Source: Nitrincola tapanii (GTDB lineage: Bacteria > Pseudomonadota > Gammaproteobacteria > Pseudomonadales > Balneatricaceae). From it: a DNA stretch of 64,000 bases. Position numbers and translations under genes: made by a program. Below, piece after piece: positions 1 through 8,883 of this stretch. The stretch is from contig NZ_SMRS01000006.1 of assembly GCF_008368715.1 (NCBI RefSeq), positions 186,001 through 250,000 of the forward strand. The letters run 5' to 3'. Within the stretch, counting starts at the first letter, position 1. Each line of letters opens with the position of its first letter. The notes below the pieces were generated by a model. It was given only the letters and a program-made list of their open reading frames with translations, did not search any database and was not told the DNA's origin.

Positions 1-327
1 GATGAAGCCTTGCTGCGCCTGACCCAAGGGCTACGCCAACGCCAAACCTCGCCTTCTAGCGCTTTAGAAGCACACCCTCTGCACAATGAGATGACGCAGC
101 GTGAAAACCAAACCCTGCAGTTGATCGCACGTGGGAAAAGTAACAAGTTAATTGCGCGTGAACTGGGCATCAGCGATGGCACCGTCAAGGTCTATGTCAA
201 AAGCCTGCTGCGCAAACTCAATCTACACTCTCGCCTGGAGTTAGCGGCTTGGGTACATGCCCATCCTGAATTTCAATCGACAGGATTATCGGAGGAAGCC
301 ACATGCGCCGACTCTGGGCAGGTTTAA
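1..327 (+). CDS. LuxR/NarL-type response regulator, C-terminal part (5' end outside window)
   Basis: The reading frame is open from the first base, so this is the 3' part of a longer gene. The last ~80 residues form a GerE/LuxR-type helix-turn-helix: MTQREN at the start of the domain, then KSNKLIARELGIS and DGTVKVYVKSLLRKL as the scanning and recognition helices, as in NarL/FixJ regulators. The receiver domain, if present, lies upstream. The DNA-binding half acts in the cytoplasm as a transcription regulator; the signal is unknown. The 3' end overlaps the start of the PAS gene by 25 bases, which suggests co-translation and a shared pathway. NarL itself is possible, but the visible part cannot distinguish it from other family members. 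Confidence 0.85.
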   Translation, partial: DEALLRLTQGLRQRQTSPSSALEAHPLHNEMTQRENQTLQLIARGKSNKLIARELGISDGTVKVYVKSLLRKLNLHSRLELAAWVHAHPEFQSTGLSEEATCADSGQV

Positions 328-1076
328 GCACTGCGGCGACGACGCCGCACGAGGATCTTCCTCTGCAATTGCTCGACAGCCTCGATGAAAGTGTGTTGCT
401 GCTGGATGCTCAAGGGCAGATACGTTTTTGTAATCAGCGCTGGTGTGAGTGGATTCAGCAACCGCCGCAAGCCCAGCAACGCTTGAGTGACTTTTTGCAC
501 CCCGCCGACCTCGCGCGTTGGCGTGAGATGCTGGCCGAACATGCCGCAGGCAAACGCCAGACTCCAGTCTGGCTGCGCATGGTATCGGGCCCCCAACTCT
601 ACTGGTGTGAACTGAGGATGCAGGCGCTCTACCCTGAATCGCTCTGGCCAATCAGTGTCAGCCTCTGTGATATCACCTCTCAGGTGCAAGCCGATCAACA
701 ACGTGCCGCCCAGCATCGTGGCCTGCATCAGCTGGTGAATAATCTTCCGATGATGCTGTACCGAGCACGCAACAATCTGAGTTGGAGCATGGAATATGTC
801 AGCGAGGGTTGCCTAGATCTGACCGGCTACTCCGCCGATGCTTTGGTGAATCAGCCTCATCTCAGCTATGGAGAGCTGATTCACGCCGAAGATCGTGATG
901 GCGTCTGGCAAGCGGTACAAGATGCTCTGCAGCAGCAACAATCTTTTCAACTGCGTTATCGCATTCATCATGCCAGCGGTACTTTACGCTGGGTCAGTGA
1001 GAAGGGCTGTGGTCTCTTCTCTTCAACCGGCACGATTCTCGGTGTAGAAGGCGCGATTCTCAGCTTCAGCGAATAA
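303..1076 (+). CDS. PAS-domain sensory protein without output domain
   Basis: A 257-residue protein with two PAS modules. The first (about 20-125) begins with LLDSLDESVLLLDAQGQIRF. The second (about 140-257) has the PAS_3 pattern, with EYVSEGCLDLTGYSADAL and later TLRWVSEKG. It ends with the second PAS fold, so no kinase, GGDEF, EAL or methyl-accepting domain follows. The start at 303 has a GGAGG ribosome-binding site and lies inside the 3' end of the preceding LuxR-type gene. No signal peptide or membrane segment is visible. I infer a soluble sensor or scaffold that works with the upstream regulator; ligand and partner are unknown. Confidence 0.75.
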   Translation: MRRLWAGLSTAATTPHEDLPLQLLDSLDESVLLLDAQGQIRFCNQRWCEWIQQPPQAQQRLSDFLHPADLARWREMLAEHAAGKRQTPVWLRMVSGPQLYWCELRMQALYPESLWPISVSLCDITSQVQADQQRAAQHRGLHQLVNNLPMMLYRARNNLSWSMEYVSEGCLDLTGYSADALVNQPHLSYGELIHAEDRDGVWQAVQDALQQQQSFQLRYRIHHASGTLRWVSEKGCGLFSSTGTILGVEGAILSFSE

Positions 1077-1208
1077 ATCTCCCGCGTTTTCTACCTCTTT
1101 TTACCTACCCTCAACGAGGAATTATCCCCAGAGTTTAAAGGCCTTAATTTAAGTCTCAGAGCCCTGCTCCAACGCAGGCCGCTTGCATCTTAATGACGGG
1201 AGAGACTT

Positions 1209-2582
1209 ATGACCCAACGTGTTGCGATTATTGGCGCGGGCCCAAGCGGGCTAGCACAGCTACGTGCGTTTCAATCGGCTCAGGCCAAGGGCGCGGAAAT
1301 ACCGGAACTGGTCTGCTTTGAAAAACAAAGTGACTGGGGCGGACTCTGGAACTACACCTGGCGCACAGGCCTAGATGAGCATGGTGAGCCGGTGCATGGC
1401 AGCATGTACCGCTATCTCTGGTCGAATGGGCCCAAGGAGTGTTTGGAGTTTGCGGACTACACCTTTGAGGAACATTTTGGCAAGCCCATTGCGTCCTACC
1501 CCCCACGCGAAGTGCTCTGGGATTACATTAAAGGGCGTGTCGAAAAAGCCGGAGTACGTGATTACATCCGCTTTAACTGCCCGGTCCGCCAAGTCACCTA
1601 TGATGCCAACAGCGGACAGTTTAATGTCACCGCACATGACCATAACACCGACACCCTAACGACCGAGGTATTTGATTATGTTATCTGTGCCAGCGGCCAC
1701 TTCTCTACCCCCAACGTCCCCGAGTTTCCGGGCTTTGATCATTTCGGAGGGCGTATTCTGCATGCACATGATTTCCGGGATGCTCTGGAGTTCAAAGACA
1801 AGGATATCTTAATTGTCGGCGCCAGCTACTCCGCAGAGGATATCGGCTCCCAGTGTTACAAATACGGTGCACGTTCGATTACCAGCTGTTATCGCAGTGC
1901 CCCCATGAACTACAAATGGCCGAAGAACTGGGAAGAAAAACCGGCGCTAGAAAGCGTCGATGTCGATCACGCCTATTTTGCAGATGGCAGCCATAAAAAG
2001 ATTGATGCAATTATTCTCTGTACCGGTTATCTGCACCACTTTCCGTTTCTCGAAGAATCCTTACGCCTAAAAACCAATAACCGTCTGTGGCCGTTAAATT
2101 TATATAAAGGTGTGGTTTGGGAAGATAACCCGAAACTCTTTTATCTCGGCATGCAGGATCAGTGGTACACCTTTAACATGTTTGATGCTCAAGCCTGGTA
2201 TGTGCGCGACATCCTACTCGGGCGCATCCCCCTGCCAGATCAAGCCAGCATGCGAGCCGATAGCCAAGCCTGGCGCGAGCGCGAACTGCAACTGACGCAT
2301 GCCAAAGAGATGTACGAATACCAAGGCGCTTACATTCAGGAACTGATCGAGGCGACCGATTACCCGACCTTTGATATCGCCGGCGTCAACCGTACCTTCT
2401 TGGAGTGGAAACATCACAAGAAAGAAAACATCATGACCTTCCGCGATTACTCTTACACCTCCTTAATGACGGGTACCCCTTCACCTGCTCATCATACCCC
2501 TTGGCTGGATGCACTCGATGATTCGATGGAAGCCTACCTAGCGGACACCCCCTTAAACACAAAAACTCGCAAAGCGAGTTAA
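1209..2582 (+). CDS. tmm: trimethylamine monooxygenase (flavin-containing monooxygenase family)
   Basis: Predicted to oxidise trimethylamine to trimethylamine N-oxide with FAD and NADPH in the cytoplasm. The FAD Rossmann motif GAGPSG is at residues 9-14, the FMO fingerprint FGGRILHAH at about 179-187, and the NADP motif GASYSAE at about 204-210. Length (457 residues) and the region around [13 protein letters not shown] match bacterial Tmm better than other FMOs. The gene stands alone on the + strand, ends in a strong terminator, and faces a minus-strand set of dimethylamine-oxidation genes, which supports the substrate. The TMAO demethylase gene (tdm) that would link the two steps is not in this window. 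Other small-amine or sulfur FMOs remain possible. Confidence 0.88.
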   Translation: MTQRVAIIGAGPSGLAQLRAFQSAQAKGAEIPELVCFEKQSDWGGLWNYTWRTGLDEHGEPVHGSMYRYLWSNGPKECLEFADYTFEEHFGKPIASYPPREVLWDYIKGRVEKAGVRDYIRFNCPVRQVTYDANSGQFNVTAHDHNTDTLTTEVFDYVICASGHFSTPNVPEFPGFDHFGGRILHAHDFRDALEFKDKDILIVGASYSAEDIGSQCYKYGARSITSCYRSAPMNYKWPKNWEEKPALESVDVDHAYFADGSHKKIDAIILCTGYLHHFPFLEESLRLKTNNRLWPLNLYKGVVWEDNPKLFYLGMQDQWYTFNMFDAQAWYVRDILLGRIPLPDQASMRADSQAWRERELQLTHAKEMYEYQGAYIQELIEATDYPTFDIAGVNRTFLEWKHHKKENIMTFRDYSYTSLMTGTPSPAHHTPWLDALDDSMEAYLADTPLNTKTRKAS

Positions 2583-2590
2583 AGGTTCAA

Positions 2591-2619
2591 GGTGCCGGTT
2601 TTGCCGGCACCGCTTTTTT
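2591..2619 (+). terminator. Rho-independent terminator after tmm
   Basis: GGTGCCGG and CCGGCACC arms around a TTTT loop, followed by a T-rich tract (GCTTTTTT) nine bases after the tmm stop codon. Confidence 0.9.
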
Positions 2620-2623
2620 GACC

Positions 2624-2956
2624 TTAAGCCATCCCTTCACCAAAGAGTTTCAGCCCCACCACGCCGGCGATAATCATACCGATGCAAGCAATACGCAAAA
2701 AACCGCCGGGCTCTTGCATAAACAAAATGCCCACTGTGGCCAAAGCTGTTGCCCCTATCCCCGACCAGACCGCATAGGCGGTGCCCACCGGAATGGTGCG
2801 CATCGCCAAGGACAGGAGCAGCAAGCTGATGACGATGAGCAGAGCCGTAATCAGTGATGGCCACAAACGCGTAAAACCATCACTGTACTTCAGGCCTAAA
2901 GCCCATAGACACTCCAACACGCCGGCAATAATCAAATAGACCCATCCCATTCCCAT
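2624..2956 (-). CDS. gdx: SMR-family exporter, Gdx/SugE type
   Basis: A small multidrug-resistance-family membrane protein (110 residues, four transmembrane helices). The conserved Glu of helix 1 (AGVLECLWALGLKYSDGF) and the PVGTAYAVWSGIGA motif in helix 3 match the Gdx/SugE branch, whose characterised members export guanidinium in exchange for protons. The start is set at the ATG at 2956 because a GAGG motif stands five bases before it; upstream GTG is a weaker alternative. It directly follows the N-demethylase gene and is last in the methylamine operon. An amine-related export role is suggested by position only; the true substrate cannot be told from sequence. Confidence 0.85.
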   Translation of the reverse strand: MGMGWVYLIIAGVLECLWALGLKYSDGFTRLWPSLITALLIVISLLLLSLAMRTIPVGTAYAVWSGIGATALATVGILFMQEPGGFLRIACIGMIIAGVVGLKLFGEGMA

Positions 2957-2963
2957 AAGCACC

Positions 2964-3983
2964 TCAATTTGCTGGATCGAATTGAGCCAACCACTGCACC
3001 AGTGTCGGATGAAAACGGCTCAAGCCTTTGTATTCCACCAGTTCAGGTGGCAGGGTTTTCATCACACGATGCAAACGCTTAGCCCAGTCAGGACGTGTCA
3101 CCAGATCCTGCATGCTGATCAAATAGGTGCGAATGCTGAACATCAAAGCGTTGCTACGCGGCATCCGATCCAGCACCTGTAGCTCAACCCGCAGATAGAC
3201 CTTCTCACCCACATTGTCGGGGGTGACACTCGCACGATCCATGCCCCAAGCGGGATAGGTTTCTGGCGAGGTGTCCATACGAGCATTAATCGTCAGCGTC
3301 CAGTTCAAACGCCGCACCGGACGCCCTACCGGTATTGCCACCAGATACTTCAACGCCCGATCAAACACACCCATTTCATGCGCCAGCGGCACCGGACCAT
3401 GCCATTCCGAGAAACTCATACCGGCATCAAAAGCCAGTGACCAGTCCGCCGGACAGGTCACGATCCCGGCATCCATAAACAGATCACCTTCGCGCTGATC
3501 GAGCAGGGCAAAATCTCCCTGCACCTGCCGACCGATATATTCCATCGGCGGCAGAGGCAAAGTCGAGCTGTCGCCAAAGGTGAACTCATCACGTTGATTT
3601 AAAAGTTTGTTCTCCCAGATCCAGTGATTCCCTTCACGAGTCAGGGCAAAGTACTCTGGATAGTCAGTCGCAAACGCCACCATGACACGTTCGATCATGT
3701 CCCAACAGGCCAGATCCATATGCGGCATTGCCAGGCAACGTTTCGGATTCTCCTGCAACACCAGGTTACGCTCCGCCATCTCCGATAGATAATGTTCATC
3801 TATATCGAATAGATGCTCATAGACTGAGCCTTCAGGGCCGGGCGTGAGATGAGGTTCGATATTCACCGAATAACGGTACTCATCTTCAGGAAAGGGAAAG
3901 GGAAAACGCGCGATGGCACCGGGGCTGTTGCTGTAGGTGAAATCATCACGAAAGGTTTGGATAGCTTTGGGGGCAATACGCAT
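2964..3983 (-). CDS. haem-dependent oxidative N-demethylase (DUF3445), dimethylamine monooxygenase subunit
   Basis: A 339-residue member of the DUF3445/HODM family, which in methylated-amine degraders forms the haem-containing subunit of dimethylamine monooxygenase (dimethylamine to methylamine plus formaldehyde). Family features seen are the early FPFPEDEYRYSVNI, VTCPADWSLAFDAG in the middle, and the ALKYLVAIPVGRPVRRLNW segment, followed by SNALMFSIRTYLISM and a C-terminal region typical of the family. The start at 3983 has an AGGAG site. It follows the reductase gene by nine bases and precedes gdx in one minus-strand operon. The letter assigned to this subunit in the dmm nomenclature is uncertain to me, so no symbol is given. 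Confidence 0.85.
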   Translation of the reverse strand: MRIAPKAIQTFRDDFTYSNSPGAIARFPFPFPEDEYRYSVNIEPHLTPGPEGSVYEHLFDIDEHYLSEMAERNLVLQENPKRCLAMPHMDLACWDMIERVMVAFATDYPEYFALTREGNHWIWENKLLNQRDEFTFGDSSTLPLPPMEYIGRQVQGDFALLDQREGDLFMDAGIVTCPADWSLAFDAGMSFSEWHGPVPLAHEMGVFDRALKYLVAIPVGRPVRRLNWTLTINARMDTSPETYPAWGMDRASVTPDNVGEKVYLRVELQVLDRMPRSNALMFSIRTYLISMQDLVTRPDWAKRLHRVMKTLPPELVEYKGLSRFHPTLVQWLAQFDPAN

Positions 3984-3992
3984 GCTCAGCTC

Positions 3993-4943
3993 CTAGAGAT
4001 CCAGTTTAAGATGGTGCCCCTGGGCACGAGAGACACAGGGCATGATGCAATCCTGACGCGATTTTTCCTCTGCGGATAAGAAGGCATCTCGATGCTCCAC
4101 AGCACCTTCCAGCACCCTCGTCACACACTGACCACAGACACCGCCTCGACACAGATTGGGCAGATCAACGCCCGCACCCTCCAAGGCTTCGAGCAGGCTT
4201 TCTTCCGGCTCTACCGCTAGGGTTTGCCCGGAGCGGGCCAATTCCACGGAAAATGCCTGGCCGGGTTGCGCGGCAGTAAAGGTCTCAAAATGTACACAAC
4301 TGCGCGGCCAACCCAGTTCTTGAGCTAAAAAGGTCACGGTATCAATCAAACTCTGTGGGCCACAGATATACACATGAGTGCCTGGGCTTTGCCGGGCTAA
4401 AAGCGCGTGAAGATCACAGCGCTGCCCCTGAGATGAATCATAGAGATGCAGAGCCTGGCCTAGGCCTTGACGTAAGCTGTCACGGTAAGCGCCGGTTTGT
4501 TGGCTGCGAAACAGATAATGCAGCTCAAAATTTTGTTGGCGACGCACAAACTCCGGCAAAAACGAAAGAAACGGCGTAATGCCTACCCCTCCGGCAATCA
4601 GCAGATGTTTTTTAGCCGGCCAGTAGGGTGCAAAAAGATTGGCAGGCGCTGAGATGCGCAGGTTATCGCCGCACTGCACCTGTTCATGCATAAAACGTGA
4701 GCCCCCTCGTGAGCGCTCCTGGAGGCGCACAGCAATACGATAATGACGGGCATCACGCGGATCACTCAGCAGAGAGTAGGCATTACGATAAGGCCGAGGC
4801 CGTGCCGGCATCTCAACTAGGATATGGCTACCGGGTGAAAAGCTGGGAAGACTTCCCTGTACCGGCTCAAAACAGAACTCTCGAATCATCGGGGCGACTT
4901 CTTCTATCGCCGCAACCCGAACCTCAAACATGGAGTGGCTCAT
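3993..4943 (-). CDS. dmmB: ferredoxin-type oxidoreductase, dimethylamine monooxygenase reductase subunit
   Basis: A 316-residue PDR/VanB-type reductase. An N-terminal flavin-binding barrel (RPYRNAYSLLS, about 70-80), a central NAD(P) domain (LIAGGVGITPFLS and the YICGPQSLID motif), and a C-terminal plant-type 2Fe-2S domain with CRGGVCGQC followed by a later Cys. It should pass electrons from NAD(P)H to the haem subunit encoded next. The start codon overlaps the stop of the DmmA-like gene (ATGA), so the two are translationally coupled. Family members also serve vanillate and phthalate oxygenases; the amine role rests on the neighbours. Confidence 0.82.
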   Translation of the reverse strand: MSHSMFEVRVAAIEEVAPMIREFCFEPVQGSLPSFSPGSHILVEMPARPRPYRNAYSLLSDPRDARHYRIAVRLQERSRGGSRFMHEQVQCGDNLRISAPANLFAPYWPAKKHLLIAGGVGITPFLSFLPEFVRRQQNFELHYLFRSQQTGAYRDSLRQGLGQALHLYDSSQGQRCDLHALLARQSPGTHVYICGPQSLIDTVTFLAQELGWPRSCVHFETFTAAQPGQAFSVELARSGQTLAVEPEESLLEALEGAGVDLPNLCRGGVCGQCVTRVLEGAVEHRDAFLSAEEKSRQDCIMPCVSRAQGHHLKLDL

Positions 4944-5461
4944 GTCAGCGGCTCCTCTTCTGGTAAATCGGCAGGGTCTTCCACATTAATCTGTACCCCG
5001 ACATAGGCACCGTGCAGTCGGGAGAAATGATCACGCACCAACAGAGGACGCGCGCATCCCGTACAAATCACGGGCGAAAAACGCACCCCTTCCATCAAGC
5101 TGTAGCAGTGGGTACAAAAGACCCGACGTTGTCCCTGCAAAGGTGGGGCAAGATGGATCTGCTCATCCACCCAGCCCTGTTGTCTGGCCAGGTTTCGTAC
5201 ATCCCAAAGGAAGGCCTCCTCACCCGCGACATACAGAGCGCTGGCCAAGGGCAAGCGCGCCAATTCCGACTCAAGCAACGACCTCTCCTCTGTTGAAGCT
5301 AAACAACAAAGTGCACGCTCGCTTTCAGCCAATGCCTGATAAAGCGCATCTAAGCGCGCATCGATCGTGCCTTGATGCACAAATAGATGCATTTTCGCAC
5401 GCTCATCACGCCTAGGTTGCGCATAGATCGGTCGGCTTTTAATCATCGCCATCGCGGACAT
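4940..5461 (-). CDS. dmmA: dimethylamine monooxygenase subunit DmmA-like
   Basis: A 173-residue protein matching the DmmA family: an N-terminal alpha/beta part with LPLASALYVAGEEAFLWDVR, and a C-terminal zinc-ribbon-like part with CTHCYSLM (near 120) and CTGCARPLLVRDHFSR. The paired Cys motifs probably bind metal. The chosen ATG at 5461 sits six bases after a strong AGGAGG; a GTG two codons earlier is less likely. It overlaps the reductase gene by four bases. Known members are needed for dimethylamine monooxygenase activity; the exact chemical role of this subunit is not evident from the sequence. Confidence 0.78.
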   Translation of the reverse strand: MSAMAMIKSRPIYAQPRRDERAKMHLFVHQGTIDARLDALYQALAESERALCCLASTEERSLLESELARLPLASALYVAGEEAFLWDVRNLARQQGWVDEQIHLAPPLQGQRRVFCTHCYSLMEGVRFSPVICTGCARPLLVRDHFSRLHGAYVGVQINVEDPADLPEEEPLT

Positions 5462-5508
5462 GGTCACCTCCTCTGGGTTAGTGGAAACCGCTCAGAACGC
5501 GGACGGAA

Positions 5509-5862
5509 TCAGGCATCACCCTGCAGACGCTGGCCGCAGAAGAAACCTAAACCATAACTGTCTGTTTGGAAGGTAATGGTGCTGCCTTGCTCGAAATAGA
5601 ACACATCTCCGACCTTAGCCTGCGCCACATTACCCGCCTCATCGGAAATGGTCAGCTCACCTTCAACGATGATTTTCATCTCGTGATAGTGGTAGTAGTA
5701 CTCCAGAGGCTTGTCTGATTTCTCCATGCGAAAGAAACCCGACACGATGGTTTTCTCCGCATCGGTAGACGCAACAAGATCATCTAGGAAGGCATTACTG
5801 CCGGGTTTATTCATACTGGGCAGTGGCATTTTGGTGGCCTGCTCGAAGTATTTCATCGCCAT
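5509..5862 (-). CDS. small cupin protein (EutQ-like) of the methylamine operon
   Basis: A 117-residue single-domain cupin. The two cupin motifs are visible as YYYHYHEMKIIVEGELTIS (about 55-73) and VGDVFYFEQGSTITF (about 85-99); the His/Glu pattern HYHEMK could bind a metal. It is the first gene of the minus-strand operon and precedes the DmmA-like gene by about 47 bases. Cupins of this kind occur in ethanolamine and methylamine gene sets, but I do not know the function. It might bind an amine or tetrahydrofolate adduct, or be regulatory; that is speculation. Confidence 0.7.
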   Translation of the reverse strand: MAMKYFEQATKMPLPSMNKPGSNAFLDDLVASTDAEKTIVSGFFRMEKSDKPLEYYYHYHEMKIIVEGELTISDEAGNVAQAKVGDVFYFEQGSTITFQTDSYGLGFFCGQRLQGDA

Positions 5863-6039
5863 TTTGTCTCTCTCCTGATCGGATTTTAATTTACTTAAAG
5901 GATATTTAATTTCCCTTCAGGAAAAGCAAATGACGCGCCAAAAAATGCAAGCGGTTGATTTTTAAACAATCAACGCGTTAATCGCAGAAAATGAAATGTT
6001 CAGATGTACCAGAGATGTGCATCCCCGGCATAAGGCGGG

Positions 6040-6068
6040 CTGAATTGAGGCACGACGCTTCAATTCAG
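6040..6068. terminator. inverted repeat between lipocalin gene and methylamine operon
   Basis: CTGAATTGA and TCAATTCAG form a nine-base-pair stem with an 11-base loop, just after the lipocalin stop on the minus strand. No T tract follows on either strand, so it may be a weak or Rho-assisted terminator, or an operator for the methylamine operon, whose promoter should lie in 5863-6040. Confidence 0.4.
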
Positions 6069-6094
6069 ACAACAGGCTCAGCACACTCTGCGCT

Positions 6095-6622
6095 CTAGGG
6101 CGTGGATGGCTGCGAGTGCTCGACAAAAATCAACGACTCTGTTGCAAAACCTAAGGTTTGAGCTTTTGTCACAAAATCCTCAAGAATTTCAGGATCAACC
6201 TGTGGTGTTCTCGATAACAGCCAGAGATATTTGTGACTGGGGCCTGAAATGTAGGCATGTTGATACTCAGGATCGAGATCAAAAATGACATACGAGCCAT
6301 AAAAAGGGCCAAAGAAAGAGACTTTTAAGTAAGCCTTATCCCTGTCACCCACAAAGTAGGCACGACCTTCCGCTTCCTTCCAACGCTGCTCAGCTTCAGA
6401 AAAACCACGATTTAAAACCCGCACCCCGCCGTCACTGCGCATTGAATATTCTGCTGTGACTTGGCTTAATCCTCGTTCAAACGAATGATCTAAGCGGGCA
6501 ATTTCATACCAGGTACCAAGATAACGTTGTAACTCAAACTCCGCGACAGGTTGAACCGACTTCGGCATCCCGGAGCAGCCCAAAAGAAAAAGCAGACTTA
6601 AGCCTAAGAGTAGATGTTTCAT
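6095..6622 (-). CDS. blc: outer-membrane lipoprotein lipocalin
   Basis: A 175-residue bacterial lipocalin. The N-terminus has a lipoprotein signal (LLFLLGC, Cys at 16), so the mature protein should be anchored to the outer membrane, facing the periplasm. The lipocalin signature YLGTWYEIARLDHSFERG (about 34-51) and the motif KVSFFGPFYGSYVIFDLD are typical of Blc. Family members bind fatty acids and lysophospholipids and help maintain membranes under stress. It stands alone between the methylamine operon and the DUF218 gene. Family assignment is secure; the ligand is not known. Confidence 0.92.
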   Translation of the reverse strand: MKHLLLGLSLLFLLGCSGMPKSVQPVAEFELQRYLGTWYEIARLDHSFERGLSQVTAEYSMRSDGGVRVLNRGFSEAEQRWKEAEGRAYFVGDRDKAYLKVSFFGPFYGSYVIFDLDPEYQHAYISGPSHKYLWLLSRTPQVDPEILEDFVTKAQTLGFATESLIFVEHSQPSTP

Positions 6623-6741
6623 TGTGAACTCCAGACAGATGATGAATGCACTCTAGACGACGAAATAAGAGGATTGGATCTTAAAACAGCAGGAACTAGC
6701 CTCTTCGCCGGGTCACTCCAATGTTATTGCCTTTCTTCCTC

Positions 6742-7482
6742 TCACCTCATTCTCAACCGATACACCCAAAACCCCAGCCACTCATGTATCGCCTGAGCAC
6801 TCTGGCGCGCATGATAGGCCGTGGGGATCCAGCCGATCCAACCCTTAGGTGGCGGTGTGGTGAATTGTATGGGCGCGGGGATGACCTCTAAACCCTGATG
6901 CTCAAACACCGGCACAGCACGATGCAGATGCCAAGCTTGGCTGACCAGAAGGACAGTTTGAATCTCTTCGGCTTTAAGCATTTGCGCCGTGTAAAGCGCA
7001 TTCTCATAGGTGGTTCGGCTGCGATCCTCCAGCCAAGCTACCGGTAGATCAAAGCTGGCCTGCAACAACTGTTGCATTAACTCCGCTTCACTCTGTGCCT
7101 CGTTATGCACACGACCACCGGATACCAGAAGTGGCAAGCCCGTCTGTCGATGTAAAAAAGCACCGTAGGTTAAACGGCTCAGGGTTTGCTCACTCGGGGC
7201 ATCGGGCCATCCAAACTCGGCGCCATCAAACGCACGTCCACCCCCGAGTACCACGATCGCCTGCGCCTCCACTGAATCCAGATTGAGTGCCGGATAGATC
7301 TCCAATGAGCGTTGCAACGGATGGCTGACCAAAGGCAAACCGAGAAGCCAAAGTGAAGCTGCACATAACAGCAGAAGCAGGAAGGCACTGATACGACGCC
7401 CAAGGCTCAGAAGCAACAGCGCCAATACCAGCATGAGCGCCTGAACCGCTGGGGGTAAAAATAGATACTTGAGTAGACTCAT
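6742..7482 (-). CDS. DUF218 / ElyC-SanA-YdcF family membrane protein
   Basis: A 246-residue protein with two N-terminal transmembrane helices (about 5-45) and a DUF218 domain, recognised by AIVVLGGGRAFDGAEF, PLLVSGG, SRTTYENA and LLVSQAWHLHRAV. Family members (ElyC, SanA, YdcF) act in envelope integrity, and ElyC affects lipid-carrier-dependent peptidoglycan synthesis at the inner membrane. The two-helix N-terminus resembles ElyC. I chose the ATG at 7482 because GGGAGG lies eight bases before it; a TTG five codons upstream is the longer alternative. Confidence 0.82.
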   Translation of the reverse strand: MSLLKYLFLPPAVQALMLVLALLLLSLGRRISAFLLLLLCAASLWLLGLPLVSHPLQRSLEIYPALNLDSVEAQAIVVLGGGRAFDGAEFGWPDAPSEQTLSRLTYGAFLHRQTGLPLLVSGGRVHNEAQSEAELMQQLLQASFDLPVAWLEDRSRTTYENALYTAQMLKAEEIQTVLLVSQAWHLHRAVPVFEHQGLEVIPAPIQFTTPPPKGWIGWIPTAYHARQSAQAIHEWLGFWVYRLRMR

Positions 7483-7630
7483 ATGCAGGCCTCCCAACCG
7501 TCAGACACTCTCTTCGCACTCACCCATAAGTTTTACTTATTAGTTCATACATCACTTCTGACATCCTACCTGCTAGCTCTAGGCGAACTCAACGCGTAGA
7601 GTCGGCTGTTTGTTGAACGGATAGTATTGG

Positions 7631-8857
7631 ATGTCTTGCTGCACGCGCCCAACGGCTTCTTGGTTGATCATTTTTTTACCCTTTGCCTTGGGTTATTACC
7701 TATCTTACCTGCTGCGCACCGTCAATGCGGTGATCTCTCCTGATCTGACCAGCGAACTGGGGCTGTCTGCAGCAGATTTAGGCCTACTCACCAGTGTTTA
7801 CTTTCTGACATTTGGCCTCGCACAAATTCCATTGGGCATCGCCTTGGATCGTTATGGTCCTAAACGTGTGCTAGGCAGCTTACTCTTGCTGGCCGGCATC
7901 GGTTCTATCGCATTTGCACTGGGCGATACGCGCCAGCATCTCACTCTCGCCCGAGGGCTGATTGGACTGGGGGTTTCGGCCTGTTTGATGGCAAGCCTTA
8001 AAGGATTCGCCCTCTGGTATCCGCCCGAGCGCCAAAGTTCCATGACAGGTTTTATCATGGCCGCGGGGGCTTTAGGCGCGCTCACCGCGAGCACGCCAAT
8101 GGAGGCTCTCCTGCCTCACTTAGGTTGGCGCGGTGTGTTTGGGTTAATTGCCGGATTATCCTTTGCTTTGTCTATCACTGTTTTTATCACGCTACCGGGC
8201 GATGCCGAGCACCGATCCCATGACACACTCAAACAAACTTTACGCTCAATCGGGACGATTTTTTGTTCCCCCACTTTTTTGCGCTTTGCCGGTTCCGCCA
8301 CGTTTTTCACCGGTGGATTTATGGCGCTGCAAAGCCTCTGGGCCGTGCCCTGGTTAATGCAGGTCAATGGCCTCTCTCTCAATCAAGCCGCCTATTATTT
8401 GATGACGTTGAATCTGGGCATGCTTCTTGGCCAACTGAGCATCGGATTCTTTGGCACACGACTTAGCCAAGGTGGTGTCACGCCCTTAAATCTGATGCAG
8501 TTTGGTTACGCCGCGATGCTCGGCGTGCAATTGCTGATACTCATCCAAATCGGCCCCACCCTTCTGCTCTGGTTTCTCCTCGGCATACTGTCCGCCGCCA
8601 ACGCACAAACCTACATTGCTACCGCTGTTCATTTCCCGAAATCTGCTTTTGGGCGTGTCAGCACCGCAATTAATTTGATGGCATTTGCCGGTGCGTTCAT
8701 TGTTCAGTGGGGATTAGGTATCGCATTGGATACCTTACAATCGATGGAGTATTCGATGAGCCTAGCCCTCAAGATCGCTTTTGCCGGATTGATGCTGATC
8801 CAAGCTCTGTGCTTGGTGCCTCTTTGGGTGCGGAGTGCTCAAGCAAAACAGCAATAG
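7631..8857 (+). CDS. major facilitator superfamily transporter
   Basis: A 408-residue inner-membrane protein with about twelve hydrophobic segments. The MFS signature between helices 2 and 3 is GIALDRYGPKRVLG (about 68-81), and the N-terminal half contains TVNAVISPDLTSELGLS, as in phosphate- and nitrate/nitrite-type or hexuronate-type porters. The substrate cannot be named. It precedes the kinase gene by about 26 bases on the same strand, so the two may share a transcript. Confidence 0.85.
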   Translation: MSCCTRPTASWLIIFLPFALGYYLSYLLRTVNAVISPDLTSELGLSAADLGLLTSVYFLTFGLAQIPLGIALDRYGPKRVLGSLLLLAGIGSIAFALGDTRQHLTLARGLIGLGVSACLMASLKGFALWYPPERQSSMTGFIMAAGALGALTASTPMEALLPHLGWRGVFGLIAGLSFALSITVFITLPGDAEHRSHDTLKQTLRSIGTIFCSPTFLRFAGSATFFTGGFMALQSLWAVPWLMQVNGLSLNQAAYYLMTLNLGMLLGQLSIGFFGTRLSQGGVTPLNLMQFGYAAMLGVQLLILIQIGPTLLLWFLLGILSAANAQTYIATAVHFPKSAFGRVSTAINLMAFAGAFIVQWGLGIALDTLQSMEYSMSLALKIAFAGLMLIQALCLVPLWVRSAQAKQQ

Positions 8858-8883
8858 ATAAACAAGGTTAGGTGATACGTTTT

